This document shows positions 14,746-22,513 of a stretch of 64,000 nucleotides of DNA, in pieces. The translations under genes were made by a program, and so were the position numbers. Location: positions 1-64,000 of the forward strand of contig DATGXI010000152.1 in NCBI GenBank assembly GCA_035299065.1. Direction: 5' to 3'. The stretch is from DASPJQ01 sp035299065 (GTDB lineage: Bacteria; Bacteroidota; Bacteroidia; Flavobacteriales_D; UBA2798). Below the pieces are notes generated by a model. It did not search any database and was not told where the DNA came from. It saw only the letters and a list, made by a program, of their open reading frames with translations. Numbering within the stretch: position 1 is the stretch's first letter; every line of letters starts with the position of its first letter.

Positions 14746-15750
14746 TTAGCCATTAACTATTTCCATTGCTTTTTTAACCATGTTGGCCGAACCTATGAAT
14801 ACAGGAACGCGCTGGTGTAATTTTTTTGGTTCAATGTCAAGAATGGGAATTTTGCCATTGGTAGCCATGCCGCCCGCCTGCTCGGCAATAAATGCCAAAG
14901 GATTGCACTCATACAACAAGCGTAATTTACCATCAGGTGCTTTGGTTGTACCGGGGTAAATGTAAATGCCACCTTTTAAGAGGTTGCGGTGAAAGTCAGC
15001 CACCAGCGAACCTATGTAACGTGCCGAATACGGGCGTTTTTCATCGGCATTATTTTCCTGGCACCAGCGTATGTAATTTTTTACTCCACTGTCAAATTGA
15101 TTGAGGTTACCTTCATTAATGGAATAAATGGAACCGTTTTGGGGAATTTTTATGTCGGGGTGCGATAAACAAAATGTACCCAGTGAGGGGTCAAGTGTAA
15201 AACCGTTAACACCATTACCTGAAGTATATACTAATATGGTAGAGCTACCATAAACAATGTAGCCTGATGCGGCCTGTTTACGCCCGCTTTGCAAAAAATC
15301 GGCCACGGTAACAGGCTGCCCTTCAGGAGTAATACGCCTGAAAATGGAAAAAATAGTACCTATTGAAACATTTACATCAATATTGGAGGAACCGTCAAGC
15401 GGATCAATAAGCACAACGTATTTACCCTGGCGGCCCACCTCGTCATCAAACACAATAATATCTTCATTCTCCTCAGAACCAACGCCTGCCACCTCACCGC
15501 GGGCTTTTAAAGCGTAAATAAACTGGTTGTCGGCATATACATCAAGTTTTTGCTGAACCTCACCCTGCACATTATCACTACCGGCCGAACCAAGGATATC
15601 AGACACCAGGCCTGCCTTATTGACCTCGCGATTAACAATTTTGGCCGCTAAACGTATAGAACTTAACAAACGTGTTAATTCTCCCTTTGCATACGGGAAA
15701 TCTGATTGTTTTTCAATAATAAACTCACCTAAAGTTTTAATTTTTGCCAT
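14746..15750 (-). CDS. fbp: Fructose-1,6-bisphosphatase, class I
   Basis: This gluconeogenic enzyme hydrolyses fructose 1,6-bisphosphate to fructose 6-phosphate in the cytosol. The product from the ATG at 15750 is 334 residues, normal for class I. Metal and substrate motifs are VGSEENED (about 90-97), IDPLDGSSNIDVNVS (115-129) and the C-terminal LRLLYECNPLAFIAEQAGG. A TTG twelve bases further upstream is possible, but MAKIKTLGEFIIEKQ is the customary start. Repeat element B lies immediately downstream. Confidence 0.95.
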   Translation of the reverse strand: MAKIKTLGEFIIEKQSDFPYAKGELTRLLSSIRLAAKIVNREVNKAGLVSDILGSAGSDNVQGEVQQKLDVYADNQFIYALKARGEVAGVGSEENEDIIVFDDEVGRQGKYVVLIDPLDGSSNIDVNVSIGTIFSIFRRITPEGQPVTVADFLQSGRKQAASGYIVYGSSTILVYTSGNGVNGFTLDPSLGTFCLSHPDIKIPQNGSIYSINEGNLNQFDSGVKNYIRWCQENNADEKRPYSARYIGSLVADFHRNLLKGGIYIYPGTTKAPDGKLRLLYECNPLAFIAEQAGGMATNGKIPILDIEPKKLHQRVPVFIGSANMVKKAMEIVNG

Positions 15751-15879
15751 ACCTGCTGCCAACCTTTTGTTGATTTTACCGTCCTAAGATAGTAAAGATG
15801 ATGAAACAGGCCTTTAAAAGTTTTATTATCTTGGTATAATATTTGAATACTCAAACGGGTTTAAATTAAAAAGCAAAAA

Positions 15880-16365
15880 ATGAAACGTATAATTCTTGCC
15901 TCAATTGCAGTAATGACTTTGACTGTAGCCAATGCACAGCAAATGGACACACACGGTGGTTCACCAAGTAAAAATGGTGACGTAAAACGCGTTGATAAGC
16001 CTATGGGCCCATCAAGTGAAGCACGTGCCGACCGATCAACCGCACGTTGGAAAAACGAACTTGGTTTAAATGATGACCAGGCGGCCAAATTGAAAACGCT
16101 GAAAGTTGAAACTTACAGTACGGTTCAAAAGGCAACCGAAAAAAATCCAAGTGTAGATGGCCGTGATGCACGTGTTGCAGAACTTAAACCTGTTGTTGCT
16201 ACTTATAAGGACAAGCTAAAAAAAATATTGACTGCTGACCAATATACCGCATGGGAAGCTCAGGTTGACAAGCGTTTTGAAAGCTGGAAAAAAGTTGCTA
16301 CAGCACAGGAAAATGGCCCTAAGCCTGATCTTGAAGAACAACGTATACGCATGGAATTAGAATAA
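15880..16365 (+). CDS. Small secreted helical protein, Spy/DUF4890-like
   Basis: The 161-residue product has a signal peptide (about 1-20, ending NAQQ), a low-complexity linker and a helical body with ELGLNDDQAAKLKTL and ILTADQYTAWEAQ. These LxLxxxQ and LTxxQ helices are typical of Spy/CpxP-like periplasmic chaperone relatives and of the Bacteroidota DUF4890 group. The next gene encodes a shorter relative, and the two end at a shared terminator. A role in envelope protein protection is plausible but inferred. Confidence 0.75.
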   Translation: MKRIILASIAVMTLTVANAQQMDTHGGSPSKNGDVKRVDKPMGPSSEARADRSTARWKNELGLNDDQAAKLKTLKVETYSTVQKATEKNPSVDGRDARVAELKPVVATYKDKLKKILTADQYTAWEAQVDKRFESWKKVATAQENGPKPDLEEQRIRMELE

Positions 16366-16435
16366 TTTTTTATTGGAATAACATTTTTAAATCAACCGGA
16401 TAATTATTAAAACAAACAACCTTAAAACAATTAAT

Positions 16436-16789
16436 ATGAAAAAAATCATCACACTATGTTTGATGTTGGTAATGGCCAACGCGGCAATGAGCCAGGCTTC
16501 AAGCAAAGGTACTCCAAACGAAGAGAAAGCAGACCGTATTACTACAAAGTGGGCTACCTCACTAAGCCTTACTGACGCACAAAAAACTGCTGCTTACGAC
16601 ATCGTTTTGGCTAAAATGGCCAAACGTGATGCTGTTGTTGCCAAGTATGGCGATAAAACTGAAAGCGCTGCTAAAAAATCAGAACTTGAAGCTATTAAAA
16701 ATGAAATGAAAGCTGAAATGAAAGCTTTATTGGGCACGTCAGGACAAAAATACCAACGTTGGGAAGTAATGCTTGAACAACAACAATAA
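16436..16789 (+). CDS. Small secreted helical protein, paralog of the preceding gene
   Basis: The 117-residue product has a signal peptide (about 1-20, ending MSQAS) and the same helical plan as the preceding gene: KWATSLSLTDAQKTAAYDIV matches RWKNELGLNDDQAAKLKTL, and both end in a Tyr-x-x-Trp-Glu helix (QKYQRWEVMLEQ against DQYTAWEAQVDK). It is Lys/Ala-rich. It follows at 70 bp and probably shares the transcript. A tandem duplication with divergence explains the pair. Confidence 0.75.
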   Translation: MKKIITLCLMLVMANAAMSQASSKGTPNEEKADRITTKWATSLSLTDAQKTAAYDIVLAKMAKRDAVVAKYGDKTESAAKKSELEAIKNEMKAEMKALLGTSGQKYQRWEVMLEQQQ

Positions 16790-16828
16790 TTGAACAGTAA
16801 AACAATTTTTGTTTATACATATTAAACG

Positions 16829-16857
16829 AGGGGCGGTCAATTGACCTCCCCTTTTTT
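16829..16857 (+). terminator. Rho-independent terminator
   Basis: The stem GGGG-c-GGTCA...TGACC-t-CCCC is followed by TTTTTT, 40 bp after the second Spy-like gene. It ends that two-gene transcript. Confidence 0.9.
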
Positions 16858-17004
16858 ATTTCAAAGCGAACCAATTTTGCGAACCAGTTTAAAAACATTT
16901 CAGGTGCCTTAAACAGGCATTTTAAGGCCGTAATATTCGAATTAATTATACCGCTTTTTACTGTTTCCTGCGTGCCTAAAGTGGTTCAGGAACTATATTT
17001 GCGT

Positions 17005-17481
17005 ATGAACATAACTTACCGTAAAGGCACCAAAGCCGATATTCCAGAACTACTGGCGTGTATTAACGAACTTGCACACTATGAAAAGGCGGCTGACCAG
17101 GTTGAAGTGGACGAAGCTGAATTACTGCGCGATGGTTTTGGTAACAATCCCATTTACGAATTTTTAGTGGCTGAGCAGGATAAAACCATTGTTGGCATTG
17201 CCTTGTATTACTATAAATACTCAACCTGGAAAGGAAAAGCGCTGTTTTTGGAAGATTTAATTGTGAAACAGCAATACCGCAGAAGTGGTGCCGGTAGAAA
17301 ACTATTTATTGAAGTGTGTAAGATTGCGCACGATCAAAATTGCCGAAGAATGGACTGGCAGGTACTGGACTGGAATACGCCCGCCATTGAGTTTTATAAA
17401 AAATTTGAAGCGAAATTGGATGCCGGGTGGCTTGATGGAAGGTTGTTTAAGGGGGATTTGGATAGAATAGCGAAGATGTGA
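17005..17481 (+). CDS. GNAT N-acetyltransferase, diamine acetyltransferase-like
   Basis: The 158-residue product from the ATG at 17005 has the GNAT core FLEDLIVKQQYRRSGAGRKL (acetyl-CoA loop RRSGAGR), then CRRMDWQVLDWNTPAIEFYK. The W-x-V-L-D-W-N-x-x-A-I-x-F-Y motif is characteristic of the eukaryote-like spermidine/spermine acetyltransferase (SSAT) group. Acetylation of a polyamine or a small amine such as thialysine is therefore likely. An upstream GTG at 16972 would add 11 residues with no family support. Confidence 0.85.
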   Translation: MNITYRKGTKADIPELLACINELAHYEKAADQVEVDEAELLRDGFGNNPIYEFLVAEQDKTIVGIALYYYKYSTWKGKALFLEDLIVKQQYRRSGAGRKLFIEVCKIAHDQNCRRMDWQVLDWNTPAIEFYKKFEAKLDAGWLDGRLFKGDLDRIAKM

Positions 17482-17506
17482 TTGGTAATAAGTTAAGCGA
17501 AAATAA

Positions 17507-17556
17507 GTTGCTTACGTGGCTGAAAAAAAAGCAACAGTGAGTTCAACGAAGTTGAA
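17507..17556 (+). other. Two small inverted repeats upstream of lysC
   Basis: GTTGCTT/AAGCAAC (17507-17513 and 17529-17535) and TTCAAC-GAA-GTTGAA (17542-17556) form two weak hairpins between the GNAT gene and lysC. They have no long T-tract. They may be a poor terminator or leader structure; there is no match to the lysine riboswitch that I can see. Confidence 0.3.
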
Positions 17557-17613
17557 ACAAATTAACGCTTATTTGACATCCCTTTAATTCAATTAATTTT
17601 ACTTTTGCCTGTA

Positions 17614-18912
17614 ATGAAAGTATTCAAATTTGGAGGCGCATCGGTTAAAGATGCTGCTGGTGTTAAAAATGTGGCCAGTATTGTGAAGCAATACCAGCAT
17701 GAAAACATTTGTATTGTTATTTCGGCTATGGGTAAAATTACCAACGCCCTTGAAGATCTTGTAAAAGCATATGTGAAAGATGCTTCCAATCCTGATAAGT
17801 TTAACGACAGTAAAAAAGAAATATTTGAAAAAATAAAGGAGTACCACTACTCCATTATGCGCGATTTATTTAAGAAAAAAGAAGCGTTTGATGCAGCAAA
17901 ATTAAAAGTAGATGCTTTTTTTCTTGAACTGGCTAACCGTTTTGAAAAAATGCCCAGCGCCAATTATGATTTGGTGTATGACCAGATTGTTTGCGTGGGC
18001 GAATTGGTTTCAACCACCATTGTGAGTGAATATTTTAATTATGCCGGCATTGCCAATACCTGGTTTGATGCACGCAGGCTAATACGCACTGACAGTACAT
18101 ACCGCGAGGGAAAAGTGGATTATAAAATAAGCGAACAACAGGTTTCAAAAACCCTTATACCTTTTTACATTGGATCGCTGGAGAAAAAAATTGCCATTAC
18201 ACAGGGATTCATTGGAGGAACAAGCATTGATTTAACGACTACGCTTGGACGTGAAGGGTCAGATTACACGGCTGCCATACTTTCCTATTTGCTGGATGCA
18301 CGTGACATGACCATTTGGAAAGATGTGCCAGGTGTTTTAAATGCCGACCCGCGCATACACCCTGATGCGGTTAAACTGGAAAAAATATCGTTTCACGAAG
18401 CCATTGAATTAACCTATTACGGTGCCACGGTTATTCACCCAAAAACAATTAAACCGTTACAAAACAAAGGAATTCCCTTGTATGTAAACTCATTTATTGA
18501 GCCCAATAAAAAAGGTACAGTTATACAACCAAGTGAAGATTTTGACAATAAAATTGCTTCGTTCATTTACAAAAAAAACCAGGTGCTGTTGTCCATTATT
18601 CCGCGCGACTTTTCATTTGTAGATGAGCAAAATTTGCGCGATATTTTTGATTTGTTTGCGCAGTTTAACCTGCACATCAATTTAATGCAGAACTCGGCCA
18701 TGAGCTTTAGCGTGGCCTGTGATAACATTGAAGAAAAATTGCCACAACTGGTAAAAAAACTGCAGGTAAACTACAAAGTAAAATACAATGAAAACTGTGA
18801 ACTGCTTACGGTAAGGCATTATACTGAGGACATTCTTTCAAAAGCTACGGCTGGCCGGGAGATTTTGGTAACGCAAAAGAGCCGGAGCACTGCAAGGTTT
18901 GTTTTGAGATAG
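17614..18912 (+). CDS. lysC: Aspartate kinase (monofunctional)
   Basis: The enzyme phosphorylates aspartate, the first step toward lysine, threonine, methionine and diaminopimelate. From the ATG at 17614 the product is 432 residues. KFGGASV (4-10) is the kinase signature. GFIGGTSIDLTTTLGREGSDYTA is the central aspartate/ATP-binding block, and WKDVPGVLNADPR closes the kinase domain. Residues after about 290 form two ACT-type regulatory domains, so feedback inhibition by lysine or threonine is expected. No homoserine dehydrogenase domain is fused. A TTG nine bases upstream is the only alternative start. Confidence 0.94.
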   Translation: MKVFKFGGASVKDAAGVKNVASIVKQYQHENICIVISAMGKITNALEDLVKAYVKDASNPDKFNDSKKEIFEKIKEYHYSIMRDLFKKKEAFDAAKLKVDAFFLELANRFEKMPSANYDLVYDQIVCVGELVSTTIVSEYFNYAGIANTWFDARRLIRTDSTYREGKVDYKISEQQVSKTLIPFYIGSLEKKIAITQGFIGGTSIDLTTTLGREGSDYTAAILSYLLDARDMTIWKDVPGVLNADPRIHPDAVKLEKISFHEAIELTYYGATVIHPKTIKPLQNKGIPLYVNSFIEPNKKGTVIQPSEDFDNKIASFIYKKNQVLLSIIPRDFSFVDEQNLRDIFDLFAQFNLHINLMQNSAMSFSVACDNIEEKLPQLVKKLQVNYKVKYNENCELLTVRHYTEDILSKATAGREILVTQKSRSTARFVLR

Positions 18913-18955
18913 TTTTTGTATTTTAAATTTACTTTGTTCAAACTAATTTTACCAA

Positions 18956-20125
18956 ATGGACCAATCAATACTGTTAATACCACTTTTGGTTTTGTTTGTG
19001 ATTGGTGCACGGTTTACCACTGTATTTGTTCACGAACTGGGCCATGGACTTGCCGTTGCGCTTATGTCACGCGGTAAAGCAAGTTTATACATTGGTTCAT
19101 TTGGCGATAAAACAAAAAGCCTGAAAATAAACCTGGGCATTCTTATACTCTACATAAAGTACAATCCGTTTTTATGGCAAAAGGGATTGTGTGTACCGCA
19201 TTCACGCAATTTATCCATCAACCAGCAAATTTTATACACGGTTATGGGGCCTGTTGCTTCACTTTTAGTGCTTGTTGCAGCCTGTATACTTGCCTTTGTT
19301 TTTCGTGACAATGAGCTTGTAAAAATGAGCTGTATGGTTGTTGTTGCATCAGCCTTTCTGGATTTTTACGGGAGCGCAACCCCGCGAATAACGTTGATAA
19401 AAACCTATGGCGGGCAAACCGTGCAAAACGATGCACAACAAATTAAAAACCTGTGGCCACTGCGTAAACTGCCCAACGAATACAAGCAGGCCAGTGAACT
19501 GTTTGACAAAAAAAATTATGCCGAGGCGGCTGAACTGTTTGCGGTTATGCAGCGCGAAAATCCAGCCACCCAACACCTGTGCCGAATGGCCCTGGCCTCG
19601 TTCATACAACTCAAAGCCTATGAAAAAGGGCGTGAGTTTGCTGACAAACTTGTGGCCTATACCAATGTGACATCAGACGATTATGTAAATGCAGGTTTGC
19701 TTTATTTTGAATTGGAAAACAATGAAAAAGCATTTGAACTGTACAGCAAATCGCTTGCGTTAAATCCTGACAATATTTATACGCTGAACAACCGTGGTTA
19801 TTTGTTTATTATTCAAAACAGGTTTGCCGAATCAATTGCCTTATTTGACAAAGCCATACACATTGACAAAACATTTGTATATCCCTATGTAAACCGTGGA
19901 CTTTCAAAAATAAAAACAGGTGATCTGGAGGGCGGCTTGGCCGATGTGCAACATGCTTTAACGTTGGATCCCAACAGCGCCTATGCCCATTGCAACCTGG
20001 GCATTTACCACAAAGAAAAAGGTGAGAATGAGGAGGCGTTACACCTGTTCAAAAAAGCAAAAGAGCTGGACAACGATGTGAGGGGAATTGACACGTTGAT
20101 TGCGGAAGTTGAAGAAAAAACATAG
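18956..20125 (+). CDS. M50-type membrane metalloprotease fused to TPR repeats
   Basis: The 389-residue protein has an N-terminal membrane segment, then VFVHELGHGLA with the zinc motif HELGH (His26-His30), further membrane segments to about 145, and a C-terminal half of TPR repeats (about 165-385), including LNPDNIYTLNNRGYLFI and LDPNSAYAHCNLGIYHKEKG. HExxH inside the first membrane segment is the site-2-protease/M50 pattern. The family's second motif with the third ligand (N/DxxPxxxLDG) is not obvious, so protease activity is not assured. The TPR part probably recruits a partner protein. Confidence 0.78.
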   Translation: MDQSILLIPLLVLFVIGARFTTVFVHELGHGLAVALMSRGKASLYIGSFGDKTKSLKINLGILILYIKYNPFLWQKGLCVPHSRNLSINQQILYTVMGPVASLLVLVAACILAFVFRDNELVKMSCMVVVASAFLDFYGSATPRITLIKTYGGQTVQNDAQQIKNLWPLRKLPNEYKQASELFDKKNYAEAAELFAVMQRENPATQHLCRMALASFIQLKAYEKGREFADKLVAYTNVTSDDYVNAGLLYFELENNEKAFELYSKSLALNPDNIYTLNNRGYLFIIQNRFAESIALFDKAIHIDKTFVYPYVNRGLSKIKTGDLEGGLADVQHALTLDPNSAYAHCNLGIYHKEKGENEEALHLFKKAKELDNDVRGIDTLIAEVEEKT

Positions 20126-20166
20126 TTTTGATTTTATAAATTTTTATTTTCAATTGACTAAAAAGC

Positions 20167-20661
20167 ATGAAGCTGTTTTATTTTTTAACGATGACACTGT
20201 TATTGGCATGTGTAGGCCCCGAGGTTGAAACGGACGTATACTCATATCGGGAATTAAGGGGGAAATTTAAAAGAGAATTTGTGCAACATTTTCCTAAAGC
20301 TCTAAAACAACCGGAAAACGCACAAACTTACTATTCTCCAGCCTATATGCAGGGCGGAACAAGCTTTCATTTATTATACAAATATGCCACAAAGAAAGAA
20401 GCTGAACAAGAAATTGAAAGGCTTCGCAAATTATCTATTCACCAGGGTGACTTTGATTTTATAACTGACAGCCTTGACATTCATATTAACTGTCAAATGA
20501 ACTTTGGAGGAGATGAAGTATTAAACGACCAATACCAATTATTGATTTTTCAAACTGACCCGGAAGCCAATAGCAATAGTGACTGGAATCACGGGTTAAC
20601 AACAGGGGCTGCTTTTAAAACAGGTACAACCGAAATATTTTATTGGGTTGAGGATTGGTAA
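20167..20661 (+). CDS. Lipoprotein of unknown function
   Basis: The 164-residue product has a lipobox LLLAC (Cys15) after a short hydrophobic signal peptide. The mature part is mixed alpha/beta with no domain I recognise; the end FYWVEDW is acidic and aromatic. It lies 41 bp after the M50-TPR gene in the same direction and could be cotranscribed. Envelope location is supported; function is not. Confidence 0.7.
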   Translation: MKLFYFLTMTLLLACVGPEVETDVYSYRELRGKFKREFVQHFPKALKQPENAQTYYSPAYMQGGTSFHLLYKYATKKEAEQEIERLRKLSIHQGDFDFITDSLDIHINCQMNFGGDEVLNDQYQLLIFQTDPEANSNSDWNHGLTTGAAFKTGTTEIFYWVEDW

Positions 20662-20726
20662 AAAACACAGCTCTTTACACGTGTTATTGATCACTCAACA
20701 CTTTCGTCTTGTGTCTTTTTAATCTG

Positions 20727-21476
20727 CTAGAATCTCACACTAATAGCATTATTCAAAAAATAATTGGTTGTAGGAATGCCCGGTACGGGAAACGAATCAT
20801 AAATTAAATTATACACTATTTTAAAATTTACCTTTTTGGTAATGGCAAACCGCAACGAGGTTTCACATGAAATGCGGAAGTCGGCAGGGAATAAAAAATC
20901 AGGTTGGTAATAAGTAATGGTATTAAAGCCTGCAGTTTTGCTGAATTGCCAGTCAAAGGAAACAAAACTGCTGTACCTTGCTGTGGCGCGCACAATACCA
21001 TCGGTTTGGGTTTCATGTTCAGCCATTACAAATGCGCCAAGATTGAGTGAAATTGAATCCTGCTTTACCACTTCAAAACGTGCACCGCTTCCAAGTAACA
21101 TACGCAGATCAATCATTTGTACGCGGTTATATTGTGCCTGAGCAAATGTTTCAAGGTTTATTTTTGGATATTTTTTAAGTGTGTAGCAATGCCGCAAGTG
21201 CGTAAATCCTGAATTCACAAATTCATCACCATCAGCTTTTACCAAACCAAAATCGGTGAACAACATAACATGGTTTTGCCCCTTATTCCATGCTACACGG
21301 TTGCGGTTACCAAACTGGGTAATTACACGCGTGTTTTTTATGATGGTGAAGTTTAGATCAATGTCAAATTTCCACCCCTCTTTTTTCACATCAAGGCGCT
21401 GGTTCTCGATGTTTACAATTTGTGATTGCGAAACAAACGAAAGACAAATAAAAATGAACAGAGCTAAAATGCGCAT
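20727..21476 (-). CDS. Outer membrane protein, DUF481-like
   Basis: From the ATG at 21476 the product is 249 residues with a signal peptide (MRILALFIFICLSFVSQSQ). The body consists of amphipathic beta strands ending in an aromatic residue (NNAISVRF), as expected for an outer membrane barrel. Recurrent motifs such as NSGFTHLRHCYTLKKYPKIN, EVVKQDSISLNLGAFVMAEHE and FRISCETSLRFAITKKVNF fit the DUF481/YdiY-type group. A longer in-frame start at 21590 would be encoded by the GAGATATGAGATGT tandem repeat and is rejected. Confidence 0.75.
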   Translation of the reverse strand: MRILALFIFICLSFVSQSQIVNIENQRLDVKKEGWKFDIDLNFTIIKNTRVITQFGNRNRVAWNKGQNHVMLFTDFGLVKADGDEFVNSGFTHLRHCYTLKKYPKINLETFAQAQYNRVQMIDLRMLLGSGARFEVVKQDSISLNLGAFVMAEHETQTDGIVRATARYSSFVSFDWQFSKTAGFNTITYYQPDFLFPADFRISCETSLRFAITKKVNFKIVYNLIYDSFPVPGIPTTNYFLNNAISVRF

Positions 21477-21507
21477 GCGGCAAAAATAGTAAATAGATGT
21501 GAGACTG

Positions 21508-21535
21508 GAGATATGAGATGTGAGATATGAGATGT
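21508..21535. repeat. Perfect tandem repeat, 2 x 14 bp (GAGATATGAGATGT)
   Basis: Two exact GAGATATGAGATGT units (21508-21521 and 21522-21535) flanked by partial units (AGATGTGAGACTG before, GAGACAC after). The repeat sits just upstream of the DUF481-like gene and produces a spurious 38-residue N-terminal extension in its reading frame. Confidence 0.85.
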
Positions 21536-21635
21536 GAGACACGGGGCACATTTGGCGCGGTTTTAGAATAATGGGAGCGAGGGACTTCAACAGGTCATGT
21601 GCAATTGCTGACGAACCACCCCTGTTCTTGCTGTG

Positions 21636-21806
21636 AACCCCGCAAGGGATAGAGCCGGTACCCCACAGCCTGAAAAGCGCATGGGTTCCTATGTTGTCCC
21701 GAAGGATTTTGCGCTTTTCAGGCGAGGAGTAAAGGCGATAGCCCGACCCCCTGAGGGATTTAAGATTTAAGATTTAGGATTTAAGATTGCTGAAGGGGAT
21801 GCGGCC
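21636..21806 (+). repeat. Dispersed structured element, copy C
   Basis: Copy C contains the box GGGATAGAGCC (21646-21656), a perfect 14-bp inverted repeat GCCTGAAAAGCGCA (21668-21681) and TGCGCTTTTCAGGC (21710-21723) enclosing a 28-nt loop, the box GGCGATAGCCC (21734-21744), a CCC-CTGA-GGG hairpin just after it, TTTAAGA heptads, and a closing GAAGGGGATGCGGCC ending at 21806. Most of the arm differs from that in copy B, but complementarity is retained. It lies between two minus-strand genes, as do copies A and B. Confidence 0.82.
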
Positions 21807-21851
21807 AAAAACACGCCCCAACAAGCACAACGAAGAACGGACAATTATGCT

Positions 21852-22475
21852 TTACTTCCTTTTCCTGATCAACCAAAGTGCCAGCAACAAATTGGGCACC
21901 CAGCCCAGCCAGGCAACAATGCGGTACGCATCCATTGGAGGTGGCTCAAACGCGTATACAATACACATTTTCCATAAACGCAACGTTAGTGCGCTACACG
22001 TTAGTGCAAAACTAAGGATCATGAAATTTTTATGCAGTACAAATTTGCGTTTTATGGCATAATACCAGGCCAGTGCTGTAAATACCAGCCACAAGACTGA
22101 CAACATGGTAAATGCTATGCGTGAATAAACCCCACCATTGGCGTAAATGGACATGATAAACCCTGCAGGGCCCGAGGCAAACAGGAGTATGAAAACATAC
22201 ATTTTACCCACGTTGCGGTGCAGGGCTTTGTTATTTTTTAACAGGCGTGGTGAAAATTGGGTGAACCCTGCCAAAAGCAGGAAACAACTGGTAAACACGT
22301 GTATATAAAAGGCACTTTTCCAGGTATGGTTGTCAATCATGTTTTGTTTAAGTGCCAGGAAGGCGGTAGTGTCCTTCATTTCAACATAAGGCAGGGTTAG
22401 CCTTACCATCAGATAAGTGAAGAAAGCCAACAAAAAATAAAGTAAAACCGCGTTATATTTTAACTGCCTTTGCAT
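21852..22475 (-). CDS. DUF2306-like integral membrane protein
   Basis: The 207-residue protein has about six membrane segments and the motif LLKNNKALHRNVGKMYVF, in which L-H-R-x-x-G-x-x-Y is characteristic of the DUF2306 family, plus FVLHKNFMILSFA. Family members are small inner-membrane proteins of unknown role, distantly like heme-carrying cytochrome b561-type bundles because of their conserved histidines. It is divergent from the YARHG lipoprotein gene across 38 bp, so the two promoters must overlap. Confidence 0.82.
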   Translation of the reverse strand: MQRQLKYNAVLLYFLLAFFTYLMVRLTLPYVEMKDTTAFLALKQNMIDNHTWKSAFYIHVFTSCFLLLAGFTQFSPRLLKNNKALHRNVGKMYVFILLFASGPAGFIMSIYANGGVYSRIAFTMLSVLWLVFTALAWYYAIKRKFVLHKNFMILSFALTCSALTLRLWKMCIVYAFEPPPMDAYRIVAWLGWVPNLLLALWLIRKRK

Positions 22476-22513
22476 TACATTTATAAGTAGTAGTTTTAAT
22501 CAAAATTAACCAT

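Larger units (their letters stand above)
21477..21851. other. Noncoding stretch with tandem repeat and dispersed element C
   Basis: Both neighbouring genes are on the minus strand. Besides the perfect 14-bp tandem repeat (21508-21535) and element C (21636-21806), the sequence between (about 21541-21635) shows no coding frame or recognisable signal. The DUF481-like gene's promoter must lie in this interval. Confidence 0.6.

Noticed and set aside
17507..17556. Possible lysine riboswitch upstream of lysC
   Set aside because: Only two short hairpins are present; the multi-helix junction and conserved core of the lysine riboswitch are not seen.
21477..21590. In-frame N-terminal extension of the 20727-21476 gene to 21590
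   Set aside because: It is encoded by the GAGATATGAGATGT repeat and precedes a normal signal peptide.
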